Shown here: piece after piece, positions 50,645-61,537 of the stretch
Numbering within the stretch: position 1 is the first letter of the stretch
Layout: each line of letters begins with the position of its first letter
From: Tupaia tana
Taxonomy: Eukaryota > Chordata > Mammalia > Scandentia > Tupaiidae
DNA length: 64,000 nt
Reading direction: 5' to 3'
Assembly: GCA_026018925.1 (NCBI GenBank)
Contig: JAKSZU010000004.1
Location: 16,708,095 to 16,772,094, forward strand
Position numbers and translations under genes: made by a program
Notes under the pieces: generated by a model
What the model saw: the letters and a program-made list of their open reading frames with translations, nothing else
Databases searched by the model: none
What the model was told of the DNA's origin: nothing

Positions 50645-50851
50645 CAGGGCCAGCAGGTGGCATGGTGGTTAAGATACTGGACTCCCACATGGCTGACTAC
50701 AGTTCGAGTCCTGGGACTGGCAACTGGCTTTCTCATTTTCTCTCTCTCTCTCTCCCTCTCTGTCTCTCTCTGGTGAGCATGTGTGGCCTATCATAAATTA
50801 AAAAATAGTAATACATACAATTATATAAATCTTTTTAAAAAAGAGAGAGAG
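50645..50851 (+). mobile_element. tRNA SINE, type B
   Basis: TSD 'agagaaatac' (50635-50644 and 50852-50861). Confidence 0.95.
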
Positions 50852-51020
50852 AGAGAAATACTATGTGTTCTCATCTGTTAAAGCCTTCCTTCTCATAGGA
50901 AGAGAGAATGGAATAATGGTTCCTACAGGCAGAAAAGACTAGGGGAAAGGAGGATAGGGTTAACTTCCTTTTTCAGGTGATGAAAATATTTCAAATTCCC
51001 TAGTGAAGGCTGTACAACAT

Positions 51021-51255
51021 TTATTTTTCAAAGAGAGATTTTTGCTATAGGGTGTGTTCTCTCACCAGAGACACAAGAGAGACAGAAAAAGACAAATCAC
51101 CCCCTAGGAGGGATGGCCATGCTGCAGTCCCCTCTCCTCCATTCTCCTGTCAGGATTTTGGGCACACACATGCGCCCAGAGTGAGTTTTAGGACACCAGG
51201 CCTGGTCAACTATGTGGGATTCCAGGGATATAACCATTACACCATCTGCTGGTCC
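51021..51255 (-). mobile_element. tRNA SINE, type A-old
   Basis: Antisense; splits the LINE-1 'tgtacaacat/tgtacatttt' context. Confidence 0.9.
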
Positions 51256-51327
51256 CACATTGTACATTTTGAACGTACTAATAGCTACTTAACTGTAAAA
51301 TTTACAATGGTTAAAATGGTGAATTCA

Positions 51328-51601
51328 GGGGCCAACAGGTAGTATAGTAGTTAAGGCGCTGGACTCCCACATGGCCAACCAGTTTGAGTCCTGGGCCCAG
51401 TGGCCTGAAAATCATGTCAGGCACATGTGTATGCATGCCCAAAATTCCAAGAGAATGGAGGAGAAATTATTGTGGCATGGCCATCTCTCAATGGGGTGAT
51501 TTCTCACTTCCCCTCTGTCTGTCTGTCTCTGGTGAACACATGTGCTCTATGACAAAAACCTAAAAAAAATTTTTTTAACTTAAAAATTAAAAAAACTTTT
51601 A
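51328..51601 (+). mobile_element. tRNA SINE, type A-old
   Basis: Perfect 15-bp TSD 'aaaatggtgaattca' (51313-51327 and 51602-51616). Confidence 0.95.
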
Positions 51602-51794
51602 AAAATGGTGAATTCAATAACACACGAATTTCATATCAATTAAAAATACATAAAATAATTTTATATACATTTATATAGAGAGACATACATACATATATTA
51701 TTCTAAAAGGTGATTCAGAGCTTCCATCTCTTGAGACTCTTTCACCTATTCACTAGGATTATAAATTCTGATAATTAAAAAAGTATTCAATATT

Positions 51795-51958
51795 GGGGCC
51801 ATCAGGTAGCACGTTAGTTAAAGGGCTGGACACTCCCACATAGCTGACCATGGTTCGAGTCCCAGACCTGGTGGCTTGCTTTCTCACTTTCCTTCTCTCT
51901 GTGTGTCTGGTCAAATTAAGTGAATGAATAAATAAAATAAAATAAATAATTATTTTTA
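51795..51958 (+). mobile_element. tRNA SINE, type B
   Basis: TSD 'aaaagtattcaatatt'/'aaaattattcaatatt' (51779 and 51959). Confidence 0.95.
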
Positions 51959-52120
51959 AAAATTATTCAATATTTAATTAAATGTTATTTCTAACCACTG
52001 GTCTGATCCATTCCTGTCATTTAACAGAAGGGGAAACCAAAGCCCAGAAGTTAAAAGCTTGTTCTAGAGAACACTATTAGAAAATGGGGGACCCATGGTA
52101 AGTGTTTAAGAGAAAGAGGA

Positions 52121-52369
52121 TTGGCTCCCTGACACAGTGGTAATATGTTGCTGGAAAAAAGCTGGATCTCACTTGGTGGCTACAATTTGAATCCCTGACA
52201 TGGTCAGACTAAATCACACTGGACACGTTCACCAGTGCCCAAGATCCAAAGAGCTAAAGGACTGGGGGAGGGAGATGGCAGCATGACCAGATCAGGTGGA
52301 GAGTGCTCTTCTCTCTCTCTCTCTCTCATGTGTGCACGCATGACTTCTATCATGAATAAAGAAAAAAAT
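52121..52369 (+). mobile_element. SINE, type E
   Basis: Partner of 44954-45222: 'acacagtggtaatatgttgc', 'aaaaagctggatctcac', end 'catgaataaagaaaaaa'. Confidence 0.75.
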
Positions 52370-52370
52370 A

Positions 52371-52628
52371 AGGGCTGCCTTGTGGCTTAGTGGTTAAGGG
52401 ATCCCACATGACCAACCACACAGTTAGAATCCCAGCCCAGTAGCTTGAAAAACACACCAGGTGCAAAGCATGCATGCCCCAAACCCAACAGCATGGAAAA
52501 ATGGAGGAGAAGGGATTGCAGGATGATTACATCCCATTGAGGGGTGCTTTCTCCCTCTCTTTTCAACTTTCAGTCTCTGGCACATAAACCTTCTGGCAAT
52601 ATTTTTAAAAAAGAAAAAATAAATAAAT
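52371..52628 (+). mobile_element. tRNA SINE, type C
   Basis: In tandem with the type E copy; 'ggctgccttgtggcttagtgg' head region, 'ccttctggcaatatttttaa' end. Confidence 0.9.
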
Positions 52629-52706
52629 AGGAGAACGAGTGGAATATTAGGCTAGAAAAATAGATTGGATCAGTTAGTCTAACAAATTTTTTGATATATA
52701 TATATA

Positions 52707-52964
52707 TTTTGGAGAGGTTTTGTGCTATAGGGCGCGTATGCTCACCAGACAGGCAGAGAGAGACATAGAGACAGAAAGCGAGAAATCACCCCCCCCAGGG
52801 GGGATGGCCACGCCACAATCCTTCTCCTCCATTCTCTTCTTGGGATCTTGGGCACGCACGCACATGCGCCCGGCGTGAGTTTTAAGCCACCGGGTCCGGG
52901 ACGCGAACCGCGGTCGACTACGTGGGAATCCAGCAACATAGCCATTACGCTAACTGCTGGTTCC
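52707..52964 (-). mobile_element. tRNA SINE, type A1, young
   Basis: Antisense; high CpG content; all A1 bases. (TA)n next to its poly(T) side. Confidence 0.95.
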
Positions 52965-52965
52965 C

Positions 52966-53400
52966 AATTTATTTTTAATTTTACTTATTATTATTATTTT
53001 TTAACTTTTTTTTTTTGAGTTTTTGCTATAGGTGCCTGTGCTTGCTTGCCAGAAAGACAGAGAGAGACAGAGAGAAAGAAAGAGAGAAATCACCCCCCAG
53101 GGAGGATGGCCATGCCACAATCCCTTCTCCTCCATTCTCCTCTCAGGATCTTAGGCACACAAGCACACACGCCCGGTGTGAGTTCAAGCCACCGGGTCTG
53201 GGACTCAAACTGCGGTCAACTCCATGGGAGTCCAGCGACATAACCATTATGCCAACTCCCTGTCCCTATTTTTTAACTTCTAAAGGGCACATGTGCTCAC
53301 TAGAGAGAGACAGAGAGAGAGAGAAAAGAAGTGAGAAAGCAAGCCACCAGGTTCGGGGCTCAAGCCACAGTTGACCATATGGGAGTTCAGCACCTTAACT
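52966..53400 (-). mobile_element. tRNA SINE, type B (outer), head truncated
   Basis: Tail 52966-53007, body 53280-53400. The head stops at 'cagcaccttaact'. Confidence 0.85.
53008..53266 (-). mobile_element. tRNA SINE, type A2 (inner)
   Basis: TSD 'tattttttaactt' (52995-53007 and 53267-53279). Confidence 0.95.
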
Positions 53401-53428
53401 GGACCCCATAGTCTAATGGCTTTCTGGA

Positions 53429-53672
53429 ATTGCCAGGTGGCGTGGAAGTTAAGGTAACTGGATCTCGTGCAGTCAGGTTTGAGTCCTGGACCCAGTGGCT
53501 TAAGAAGTACACTGGGAGTATGTGTAGTCCTGCCCCAAATCCCAAGAGCAGGATGGAGGAGAAGGGATTGCACTATGGCTATTCCCACTAGGGAGTGAGT
53601 TCTCACTTTCTCTCTCTCTTTCTGTCTCTCTCTGGCAAGTAAACATGCCATATGGCAAAATAAAAATAATAA
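53429..53672 (+). mobile_element. tRNA SINE, type C
   Basis: 'ggtggcgtggaagttaaggt', 'ttgagtcctggacccagt', end 'gccatatggcaaaataaaa'. Confidence 0.9.
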
Positions 53673-54252
53673 AGGATTTACAACACAATCCCAAAATCAA
53701 TGTTGTGCCACAAGTCTTTAAGAAATAAACTATACAATTAGAGCTAATTATCAGAAAGAGTAAAAAGGAGAAAAGCAGGAAAGTAATTCATGCCAGATAA
53801 AATCCACAGCAGATATATAAATATATAGGAAGGCACAGATGCAGACATTTTTGAAGATTTAGAGTCAAGGCTTACCTTCTGATTAGAAGCAAGGAACAAA
53901 AGAAATAACTAGAGATGACAGGAATTTTTCAGGGTGGGTAACTGGAAAGATGGTTATATTAATAACTAGGCTGGGGAAAATACCTTGCCATATCCTCATT
54001 AGCTGATGCAGGTCTGTTTCCTAAGTGTAGAGTTTGCTCCTAAAGAGAATAGGAGACAACAGACCTCTACATTTCTTGTGTTCAGCACAAATTACCTAGA
54101 GAAGGGCTGGACTGAGTAGTTTCAAGTAAACATTGGTGGAGTAAAGGCATATTCTCCCTCTTCACAAAATGGCAATCATACTGTTGTAAATGGATTTTTA
54201 AGTATAATCAAACAATTTTGAACACTAGTTAGTAGAATAGAATGTGACCTTT
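53673..54252. other. no recognised feature
   Basis: 580 bp of SINE-free, apparently single-copy AT-rich sequence. Confidence 0.5.
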
Positions 54253-54266
54253 AAAAAGTAAGCATA

Positions 54267-54517
54267 GGGACCAACAGATGGCGTAATGGTTACATCACTG
54301 GATTCCACATAGTCGACTGCGGTTCGAGTCCCGGACCCAGTAACAAAACTCATGTGTGCGTATGTGCCCAAACTCTCGAGAGGAGAATAGAGGAGAAGGA
54401 ACTGTGGTGTAGCCATCTCCCCCACATCCCGGGGGGTGGTTTCTCATTTCCTGTTTCTCTATCTCTGTCAGGTGAGCGCACATGCCCTTTAGCAAAAAAT
54501 CTCTCTTTAAAAAAAAA
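54267..54517 (+). mobile_element. tRNA SINE, type A-old
   Basis: TSD 'aaaaagtaagcata' (54253-54266 and 54518-54531). Confidence 0.95.
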
Positions 54518-54533
54518 AAAAAGTAAGCATAAA

Positions 54534-54804
54534 AGGGCCAACAGGTGGCATGGTGGTTAAGGTGCTGAATCCCACATGGCCAACTCTGTAGTTTGAGTTC
54601 TGGAGCCTGTGGCTTAAAAAACATGCTGGTCATTTGCTTGTGCATGCCCAAAATCCCAGGAAGAGAATCGAAGAAAAGATATTGCAGCGTGACCATTCCC
54701 CCAGAGGATGATTTCTCACTTTTCCTCTCTTTCTCTCTCTCTCCAGAGAGTGCATGTGCCCTATGGCAAAAAAAAAAAAAAAAAAAAAATCTTAAAATAA
54801 ATAA
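54534..54804 (+). mobile_element. tRNA SINE, type C
   Basis: Same target again: 'gtaagcataa' before and 'ataagcataa' after. Confidence 0.9.
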
Positions 54805-54810
54805 ATAAGC

Positions 54811-55443
54811 ATAAGAATGTGAACAAGGAGTTTCCAAGGAATATTAAATTTCTCAAGCCAGGAAGTCTAACAAATAGGTATGAGAATATACCCTGGTACA
54901 GGGTCCTCCGAAAGGACTTTGGAGAGCAGAAGTGAACAGGACATGGAATAGGGTTACAGATAGTGAGCACAAAGCTTCCTGGCATAAACAACCTTATTCA
55001 CAAAAGGACCAAATACTCGGTCCCAGCATTCAACAAAGTACTTGATTGTTCCTTTATAAAACTGATAACCTAGAGCAACTGATGATAAAACAATCAACCT
55101 TAACTGTACCCATGTATTTAAAAATAAAAAAATTAAATATATATAACACACACATATACACAAACTAATTTTACCCACCTATTGACTCTTTGACTTACCA
55201 GGCCTACTCTTTTCCTTTCAAATAAAAAAATGAGGAGGGAGAGAGATAAAAGAAAAGAGAAGCTGGAAGGTTGGAGGTTGCGAAAGTTCAGCTCACTCCC
55301 TCCTGCAGTAGCACACAATAGCTCTAGCAGGAGAGCGGCAAGGCATGCCCAGAGGATTAGATGCCTGCCATCTGGCAGACCATGTGGACAGTCCTCTTTC
55401 CAAGTAGACTTTCTAAGTCACTAACACAGTTATTTTCATTTGT
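54811..55443. other. repeat-poor stretch with an unassigned minus-strand frame
   Basis: Minus-strand frame 55178-54954 contains 'LRLIVLSSVALGYQFYKG' and 'WDRVFGPFVNKVV' before a stop. I cannot match it to a family, and the start of the frame is low-complexity. 55230-55265 is purine-rich. Confidence 0.35.
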
Positions 55444-55612
55444 ATTTTAAGAATTATTCATTTAATTTAATTTATTCATTTATTTATTTTAATTTGACCA
55501 GAGAGAGAGAGAGGGGGAAAGTGAGAAAGCAAGCCACCAGGTCTGGGACTCAAACCGTAATTGGCCATGTGGGAGTGTCCAGCACCTTAACAACCATGCC
55601 ACCTGCTGGCCC
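55444..55612 (-). mobile_element. tRNA SINE, type B
   Basis: Antisense canonical copy ending 'cacctgctggccc'. Confidence 0.9.
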
Positions 55613-55662
55613 TTATTTATTTATTTATTTTTAAAGCGGGAGACCCTTTCTTCAAAATACAT

Positions 55663-55924
55663 AGGGACCAGCAAATGGCATAGTAGTTATATTGCTGGAT
55701 TCCCAAGGTCGACCATAGTTTGAGTTCTGAACCTGGGCCCATGTGTGTGCATAAACAAGATCCCTAGAGGAGAATGGAGGAAAAGAGACTGTGGCATGGC
55801 CATCCCCCTTGTGGCAGTGGGGTGATTTCTCTTTCTCTCTCTCTCTCTTTCAAATCTCACTCTCCCCCTGGCAAACGCACATGCCCTAAGGCAAAAACCT
55901 CTCTTTAACAACAACAACAACAAA
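55663..55924 (+). mobile_element. tRNA SINE, type A-old
   Basis: Lost about 25 bp after the B box; (AAC)n tail. Confidence 0.85.
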
Positions 55925-55970
55925 CTTAAACAGAATTTCAATATAAAATAGATTAAAAATAGACCTTCTT

Positions 55971-56146
55971 GGGGCCAGCAGGTAGCATGGTGATTAAAGA
56001 TGCTGGATTCCCACATGGCCGACTGTGGTTCAAGTCCCAGACCTACTGGCCTGCTTTCTCACTTTCCCTCTCTCTGTTTCTCTCTGATCAAAAACTGGAA
56101 AATAATAACAATAATAATAAATAAAGTTAAATAAAATAATTTTTAA
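55971..56146 (+). mobile_element. tRNA SINE, type B
   Basis: TSD 'aaaaatagaccttctt'/'aaaaatagacctcctc' (55955 and 56147). Confidence 0.95.
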
Positions 56147-56354
56147 AAAAATAGACCTCCTCTGGTTAAATGAAGCCTCATCTCCTCAGCAACCTCCTTC
56201 CTGGGCCAGATCCTGAGAAGGCACATCTGTGAAAAACCGAGGGTTCTAAGAGATGGAGTCTTGCCAGATTAGATCTAATCATCTCAATTTGGGAGAAAAC
56301 TCTGGTTCATACTTCTGCCTCAGTTTCTGCACCTATAAAAAAATGTTTATTGTA

Positions 56355-56412
56355 GGGGCCAGCAAGTGGTGTGGGGGGGGGGGGGGCACCACGCAAAAAT
56401 CTCATTAAAAAA
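56355..56412 (+). mobile_element. collapsed tRNA SINE remnant
   Basis: Head 'ggggccagcaagtggtgtg', then G14, 'caccacgcaaaaatctc' and A8. Flanked by 'tttattgta' on both sides. Confidence 0.7.
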
Positions 56413-56605
56413 AACCTTTATTGTATTTACCACTTGAAAACAAATCAAGAACTACAGTAACAAATAGTAACAAAAAGGTTTTAAATTATATATAAAGTGT
56501 CAACAGTAAATTGCTAAGCGGACTAGAAGGCATTTAGGAAATACAAATTCTAAGAACTCTCAGAATGAAACATACTCATTATTATTTTGATATTTAAGAA
56601 GTCCT

Positions 56606-56860
56606 GGGACCAGCAGTTAGCGTAATGGCTATGTCGCTGGACTTCCATGTAGTGAACTGCAGTTCGAGTCCCGGACCCGGTGGCTTAAAATTCACACCAG
56701 GCACGTCTGCGTGCGTGCCCAAGATCCCGAGAGGAGAATGGAGGAGAAGGGATTGCGGCATGGCCATCCCCCCTGGGGGGTGATTTCTCGCTTTCTGTCT
56801 CTCTGTCTCTCTCTGTCTGGTGAGCGCACACGCCCTATAGCAAAAAACTCAAAAAAAAAA
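56606..56860 (+). mobile_element. tRNA SINE, type A2
   Basis: TSD 'aagaagtcct'/'aaaaggtcct'. Confidence 0.95.
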
Positions 56861-56875
56861 AAAAGGTCCTAAGAG

Positions 56876-57046
56876 GGGCCAGTAGGTGCCATGGTGGTTG
56901 AGGCACTGGACTCCCACATGGCCGACCATGGTTCAAGTCCCGACTCTGGTGGCTTGCTTTCTCTCTTTACCTTTCTCTCTCTGGTCAAATTAAAAAATAA
57001 AAATAACAACAAATGGAAGTAAATAAATAAATAATCCTTGAGGGGA
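56876..57046 (+). mobile_element. tRNA SINE, type B
   Basis: Same site again: 'aaaggtcctaagag' (56862) and 'aaaagtcctaaaaa' (57047). Confidence 0.95.
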
Positions 57047-57060
57047 AAAGTCCTAAAAAA

Positions 57061-57329
57061 GTATAATAAATATTTCTACTGCTACAGTACTCCTCTGGGT
57101 AACAACAGTCAAGAGGATTTTGCTTGGTTGGGATAATCTCCTTTTGTTGGATTCAAATACAGAATGAAAGTGAAGATACAAAAACATGAAAGATTAGAAG
57201 CTTCTTTTCAAAAGTAATTCACTTCCAGGCTTTTAAACTGTTGTGTATTTCAGACAGATGGCTTATGTAAAACAAAAGCAATCACCTTAAAGAGTATAAA
57301 TCCATTGTCTAGCCCCTACTTTTAAAAAA
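57061..57329. other. no recognised feature
   Basis: Apparently single-copy. Confidence 0.5.
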
Positions 57330-57399
57330 ATAGATAAATAATAATTGTATATATTTATGGGGTACAATGTGATGTTCCGATATAAGTATAAAAAGTGAG

Positions 57400-57655
57400 G
57401 GGGCAGCCAGTGGTGTGGTGGTTAATGAGACTGGATCCCACATGACAAACAGCACGGTGTAATTCTTGGATCCAGCAGCCTGAAAAACATCCTAGGTACG
57501 CGTGTGTTCTTGCCCCAAATTCCAAGAGGTGAATGAAGAAGGGACTGTGATGTGGGCATTCCTCTGGCGGGTACTTTCTCACTCCCCTAACTCTGCTTCT
57601 CTTTACCTAGTGCACCTGCTCTATAGTAAATTTCAAATAGTAATTAAGAAATTTA
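57400..57655 (+). mobile_element. tRNA SINE, type C
   Basis: In the LINE-1 3' UTR; 'gactggatcccacatgac', end 'gctctatagtaaatttc'. Confidence 0.9.
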
Positions 57656-57748
57656 AAAGTATGCAAGGTGGAATGATTAAAACAACACCCATACATCTCC
57701 ATCACTTCACATCAGTTTTTATGATGAGACTTTTGAAATTTATTCTCA

Positions 57749-57929
57749 TGGGCCGGCAGCTGGCATGGTGATTAAGGGCGCTAGACTCCCACATGGGCGA
57801 CCGCAGTTCAAGTCTTGGACTTGGCAGCTTACTTTCTCTCTCTCTCTCTTTCACTCTGTCCCTCTGTGGTCAAATTAAAAATACATACATACATACATAC
57901 AGAAGTTAAATAAAATAATCATAAAGAAA
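57749..57929 (+). mobile_element. tRNA SINE, type B
   Basis: TSD 'gaaatttattctca'/'gaaatttattttct'; (CATA)n tail. Confidence 0.95.
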
Positions 57930-58034
57930 GAAATTTATTTTCTTAGCAATTTAACTGTACATTAACTGTAGTCATCATGCTGTGCAAAACTGACCTCAAA
58001 AACTTAGTCCTTCTGTATCTTGCAAACTAAGTTG

Positions 58035-58330
58035 GGCTGCTTTTAATTGTGGTCAATGAAACAAGAAGCAGAAGCTGGAGAAGAAGGGAGTTTATTTCTG
58101 CAACCGAGTTACAGGAAGACAGCCAGCAAGCACCATCGAACTATCTCAAACAGATAAGCATGTGCTCAGTATTTATAGGTACAAGACACATTCCTCCCTA
58201 CATTCCTCACTACATTCAATCAAAGTCAATCACTTTCCTTTGAGCAATTATCCTGATTCCTAATTATTTTTAAATATCCCTTCCTGGTTTCATATCTGAC
58301 CATTCATCCAACGGACCTCCCCATGACTCA
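58035..58330 (-). mobile_element. LTR-like fragment of an endogenous retrovirus
   Basis: Reading the minus strand there is a TATAAATA box (plus 58173-58180), then about 85 bases on an AATAAA-type signal near 58092, and a pyrimidine-rich end. This is the layout of a retroviral LTR promoter and poly(A) region. No internal viral genes are nearby, so it would be a solo or partial LTR. Family not identified. Confidence 0.5.
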
Positions 58331-58337
58331 GCACTTG

Positions 58338-58582
58338 GTTAAATTTTTCTTGTCAGCCACAGAGAGTGACAGAGAAACAGAAAGAAAAGGAAAAGGAAAA
58401 AGCATGCCCCAGTGGGGTTCTGTGATCTCTTCTCCACTGTTCTTCTACCCTGTCAGGATTCTGAAAGACATACACATGTATATCAGCATGTTTTTAAAGA
58501 CCCCTGGGCTGGGATTTGAACCACATGGTTGGCCACATGGAACTCTGGTTCCCTTAACCACTAGGCCACAGGGCTGGCCCAC
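58338..58582 (-). mobile_element. tRNA SINE, type C
   Basis: Antisense; head ends 'ccacagggctggccc'. Confidence 0.9.
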
Positions 58583-59001
58583 TACCATTCTACTCTCTAT
58601 GAGTTCAACTTTTTTAGATTCCACATATAAGTGAGATCATACACTATTGGTCTTTCTGTGCCTGGCTTATTTCACTTCGCATAAAGTCCTCTGGGTTCAT
58701 CCAAGTTACTAAAAATGACAGAATCTCCTTCTTCTTAAAGGTTGAATAGTATCCATTGTGTGTATAAACCACATTTTTTTTCCTTATCTATTCTACCTGT
58801 TGGTAGATACTTAGGTTGATTCCATATCCTAGCTATCGTGTATAACACTTCAATGCACGATGGGAGTGTTAGTATCTCTTTGACAATACTGATTTTAATT
58901 CCTTTTCACACATACCCAGAAGAGGGATTGCTAGGTTATACAGTAGTTATAATTTTAGTTTGTTGAGGGATAGCCATATGTTTTCTATAATGGCTGTCTA
59001 G

Positions 59002-59512
59002 CAGTCCCCCCCGCCCCTTTATATGTTCTAAGACCCCAGTGGATGCCTAAAAGAATAGATAATACTGAGTTCTTTATATATATTACAATTTTTTCTGAAT
59101 ATACATATCTGTGACAAAGTTTAACTTATAAGTTAGGCACAGTGAGAGATTAACAAAAATAACAAATAATAAAATAGAAAAATATACTAAGAGATATTAC
59201 ATGAATATGGTCTCTCCCTCTCTCAAAATATCATGTATTTTTTTTAAGAATTATTTTACTTAACTTTATTTATTTATTTATTTAAATATGACTAGAGAGG
59301 GACAGAGTGAGAGAGAGAGAAGGAAAGCAAGAGAAAGCGTGTCACCAGGTTCAAGATTTGAACCGTGATTGGCCATGTGGGAGTCCAGCGCCCTTAACTA
59401 CCACGCCACCTGCTGGATCCTCAAAATATTTCATTATACTGCACTCACCTACTTTTGGACCATGGTTGATGATGGGTAACTGAAACCATGGAAAGTGAAA
59501 CTGTAGATGAGC
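59002..59512. mobile_element. Tigger-like DNA transposon (non-autonomous)
   Basis: Starts after TA with CAGTCCCCCC and ends 'aggcacgactata', whose complement resembles the pogo/Tigger terminus. Inner text 'acaaagtttaacttataagt' with 'taggcacagtgagagattaa', and 'gataatactgagttc', fits a Tigger-type MITE. A SINE (59237-59420) interrupts it. Confidence 0.6.
59237..59420 (-). mobile_element. tRNA SINE, type B
   Basis: Inside the Tigger-like element; 'tcaaaatat' on both sides (59223 and 59421). Confidence 0.9.
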
Positions 59513-59736
59513 AGGCACGACTATACCAATTTACATCCTCACAGTGTACAACATTTCATCTTTCACCTTTTCTGATAATAGCCATTCTTACCATTGTAAG
59601 GTGGCATCTTATTGTTTTAATTTGCATATCCCCAATGATTAGTGATGTTGAGGATTTTTTCAAGAACCTACTGTCCATTTGTATGTCCTCTTTTGAGAAA
59701 TGTCTATTCAGGTCTTTTACCCATTTTTTAAAATGG

Positions 59737-59912
59737 TCTTTCTTTCTTTTTCTTTATTATTATTATTATTCAATTTGACCATAGAGAGACAAACTGAGAG
59801 AGAGAGAGAAAGAGAAAAGGAGAGTGAGAAAGCAAGTTGCCAGGTCTAGGACTCGAACTACAGTTGGCTTTGTGAGAGTCCAGCACCTTAACCATCATGC
59901 CACCCACTGACT
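59737..59912 (-). mobile_element. tRNA SINE, type B
   Basis: In the LINE-1; imperfect TSD 'cttttacccatttttt'/'cctttgcccattttta'. Confidence 0.9.
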
Positions 59913-60240
59913 CCTTTGCCCATTTTTAAATTGAGTTGTTTGCTTTCTTACTATCAAGCTGTTTGAGTTCTATGTATGTTTCAGATATTAATGCCTTATC
60001 AGATGGATGGTTTACAAATATTTCTTCCACTCATTGGGTTGTCTCTCCACTCTGTTAACTGTTTCCTTTGCTATGCAGAGCCATTTTTGTTTGACGCAGT
60101 CCCATCTGTTTTTGCTATTGGTCCCTGTCCTTTTGAAATCATAACCAAAATATAGTTGTCCACATTAATGTTGGGGAGCTTTCCCTATACATTTTTTAAC
60201 CCAGTCATTTTATAGTCGTGGATTTATATTATAGTACTTT

Positions 60241-60494
60241 TTTTTTTTTTTTGAGAGAGAAATTTTTGCTATAGAGCACTTGCTCTCACCAGTGAGACAC
60301 AGAGAGACAGAGAGACAAAAGCAAAAAATCACCCCTCGGGGGGGGACAACCACACCAAAATCCCTTCTCCTCCATTCTTCTCTTAGGATCTTGGGTAGGC
60401 ACAGCATAGGTTTTAAGCCACCAGGTTTGGGACTCGAACTGCAGTGGACTGTGTGGGAGTTCAGCAATGTAACCATTACACCATCTGCTGGTCC
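60241..60494 (-). mobile_element. tRNA SINE, type A-old
   Basis: Bracketed by 'atattatagtactt' (60227) and 'ataatatactactt' (60497). Confidence 0.9.
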
Positions 60495-60760
60495 CATATA
60501 ATATACTACTTCTATTATATAACAACTATATTTAAAATTTTTGCTGAAATAGGAATTATTTTTTAATTTACATTTAATCACATATGAAATAAAATTTATT
60601 TAAAGTAAATCTTCCACACATTTGTCATCCCAACTCACAGTAAAGAGAATAAGGCAAGATATGATGAAATTTAAAGCAGAGTAGGAAATATGCTTTAATG
60701 ATAACACTAGTTTTACTTTTAGGTCCTGAGATAAAGGGAAATTTTTATTTTCTTGTTTTT
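60495..60760. other. no recognised feature
   Basis: AT-rich, apparently single-copy. Confidence 0.5.
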
Positions 60761-60769
60761 ACTAATTCT

Positions 60770-60942
60770 TTTTTTTAAGAATTATTTAATTTTATTTGTT
60801 TTTATTATTTTTTAATTTGACCAGAGAGAGACAGAGAGAGAGAAAGGGAAAGTGAGAAAGCAAGCCGCTAGGTACAGGACTCAAACCGTGGTCAACCATG
60901 TGGGAGTCCAGTACCTTAACTACCACGCCATTTGCCGGTCTC
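60770..60942 (-). mobile_element. tRNA SINE, type B
   Basis: TSD 'actaattct' (60761-60769 and 60943-60951). Confidence 0.95.
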
Positions 60943-60956
60943 ACTAATTCTATTTT

Positions 60957-60991
60957 TTATACTTGATCTCAGCCAAATACTGAGAAACGAT
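60957..60991 (-). pseudogene. U2 snRNA fragment (5' end only)
   Basis: The minus strand begins 'ATCGTTTCTC' and continues to 'GGCTGAGATCAAGTAT', close to the first 33-35 nt of U2 snRNA (branch-site-recognition end), then A-rich 'aaaaaata'. A 3'-truncated retrocopy of the spliceosomal RNA. Too short to function. Confidence 0.75.
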
Positions 60992-61007
60992 GCTACCTCT
61001 ATTTTCT

Positions 61008-61251
61008 CTCTCTGGTTTTGTTTTGTTTTGGCCAGAGGGCATATACCCTCACCAAGAGAGACAGAGGAGAAAGCACTCCCCTGATGGAGTATGGTCACAC
61101 TGCAGTCCTTTCTCCTACCTTCCTCCATCTTGTTGAGATTCTGAGCATGCATGCACATGTGCCCAGTGTGTTTCCCAACCTAGGATTTGAACTGCAAAAT
61201 GGGCCATGTGAGATCTGGCTCCCTTAACCACCACCAGGCCACAGGCTAGCC
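61008..61251 (-). mobile_element. tRNA SINE, type C
   Basis: Antisense; lies between 'tacctctattttct' (60994) and 'ctaactctattttct' (61254). Confidence 0.9.
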
Positions 61252-61268
61252 TACTAACTCTATTTTCT

Positions 61269-61537
61269 TTTTTCTTTTTTTTTTTTTTTGAGAGGTTTTC
61301 ACTATAGGGCGCGTGCGCTTGCCAGACAGACAGAGACATAGAGACAGAAAGCGAGAAATCACCCCCCAGGGGGGATGGTCACACCGCAATCCCTTCTCCT
61401 CCATTCTCCTCTCGGGATCTTGGGTACGCACACATACACGCCCAGCGTGAGTTTTAAGCCACCGGGTCTGGGATGCGAACCGCGGTCGACTACGTGGGAG
61501 TCCAGTAACATAGCCATTACGCTAACTGCTGGTTCCC
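61269..61537 (-). mobile_element. tRNA SINE, type A1, young
   Basis: Perfect 15-bp TSD 'ctaactctattttct' (61254-61268 and 61538-61552). Confidence 0.95.

Larger units (their letters stand above)
50404..51640 (+). mobile_element. LINE-1 3' region, interrupted
   Basis: 'gaaggaaaggaaatcagtat', 'actctcatgtttataccagt', 'gttaagtgaaataagctagg' and 'ttacaatggttaaaatggtg' follow ORF2 end and 3' UTR of an old L1. Three SINEs inserted. Confidence 0.85.
57335..60230 (-). mobile_element. LINE-1, antisense, heavily interrupted
   Basis: 3' UTR to ORF2 in reverse: 'tatatttatggggtacaatg', 'gtctttctgtgcctggctta', 'aggttgattccatatcctag', 'tttaatttgcatatccccaa', 'atttcttccactcattgggt', 'ctttgctatgcagagccatt'. 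Interrupted by five SINEs, an LTR-like piece and a Tigger-like element. No reading frame remains. Confidence 0.85.

Noticed and set aside
54295-54837. 180-codon minus-strand frame
   Set aside because: It runs antisense through the A-old and C SINEs at 54267-54804.
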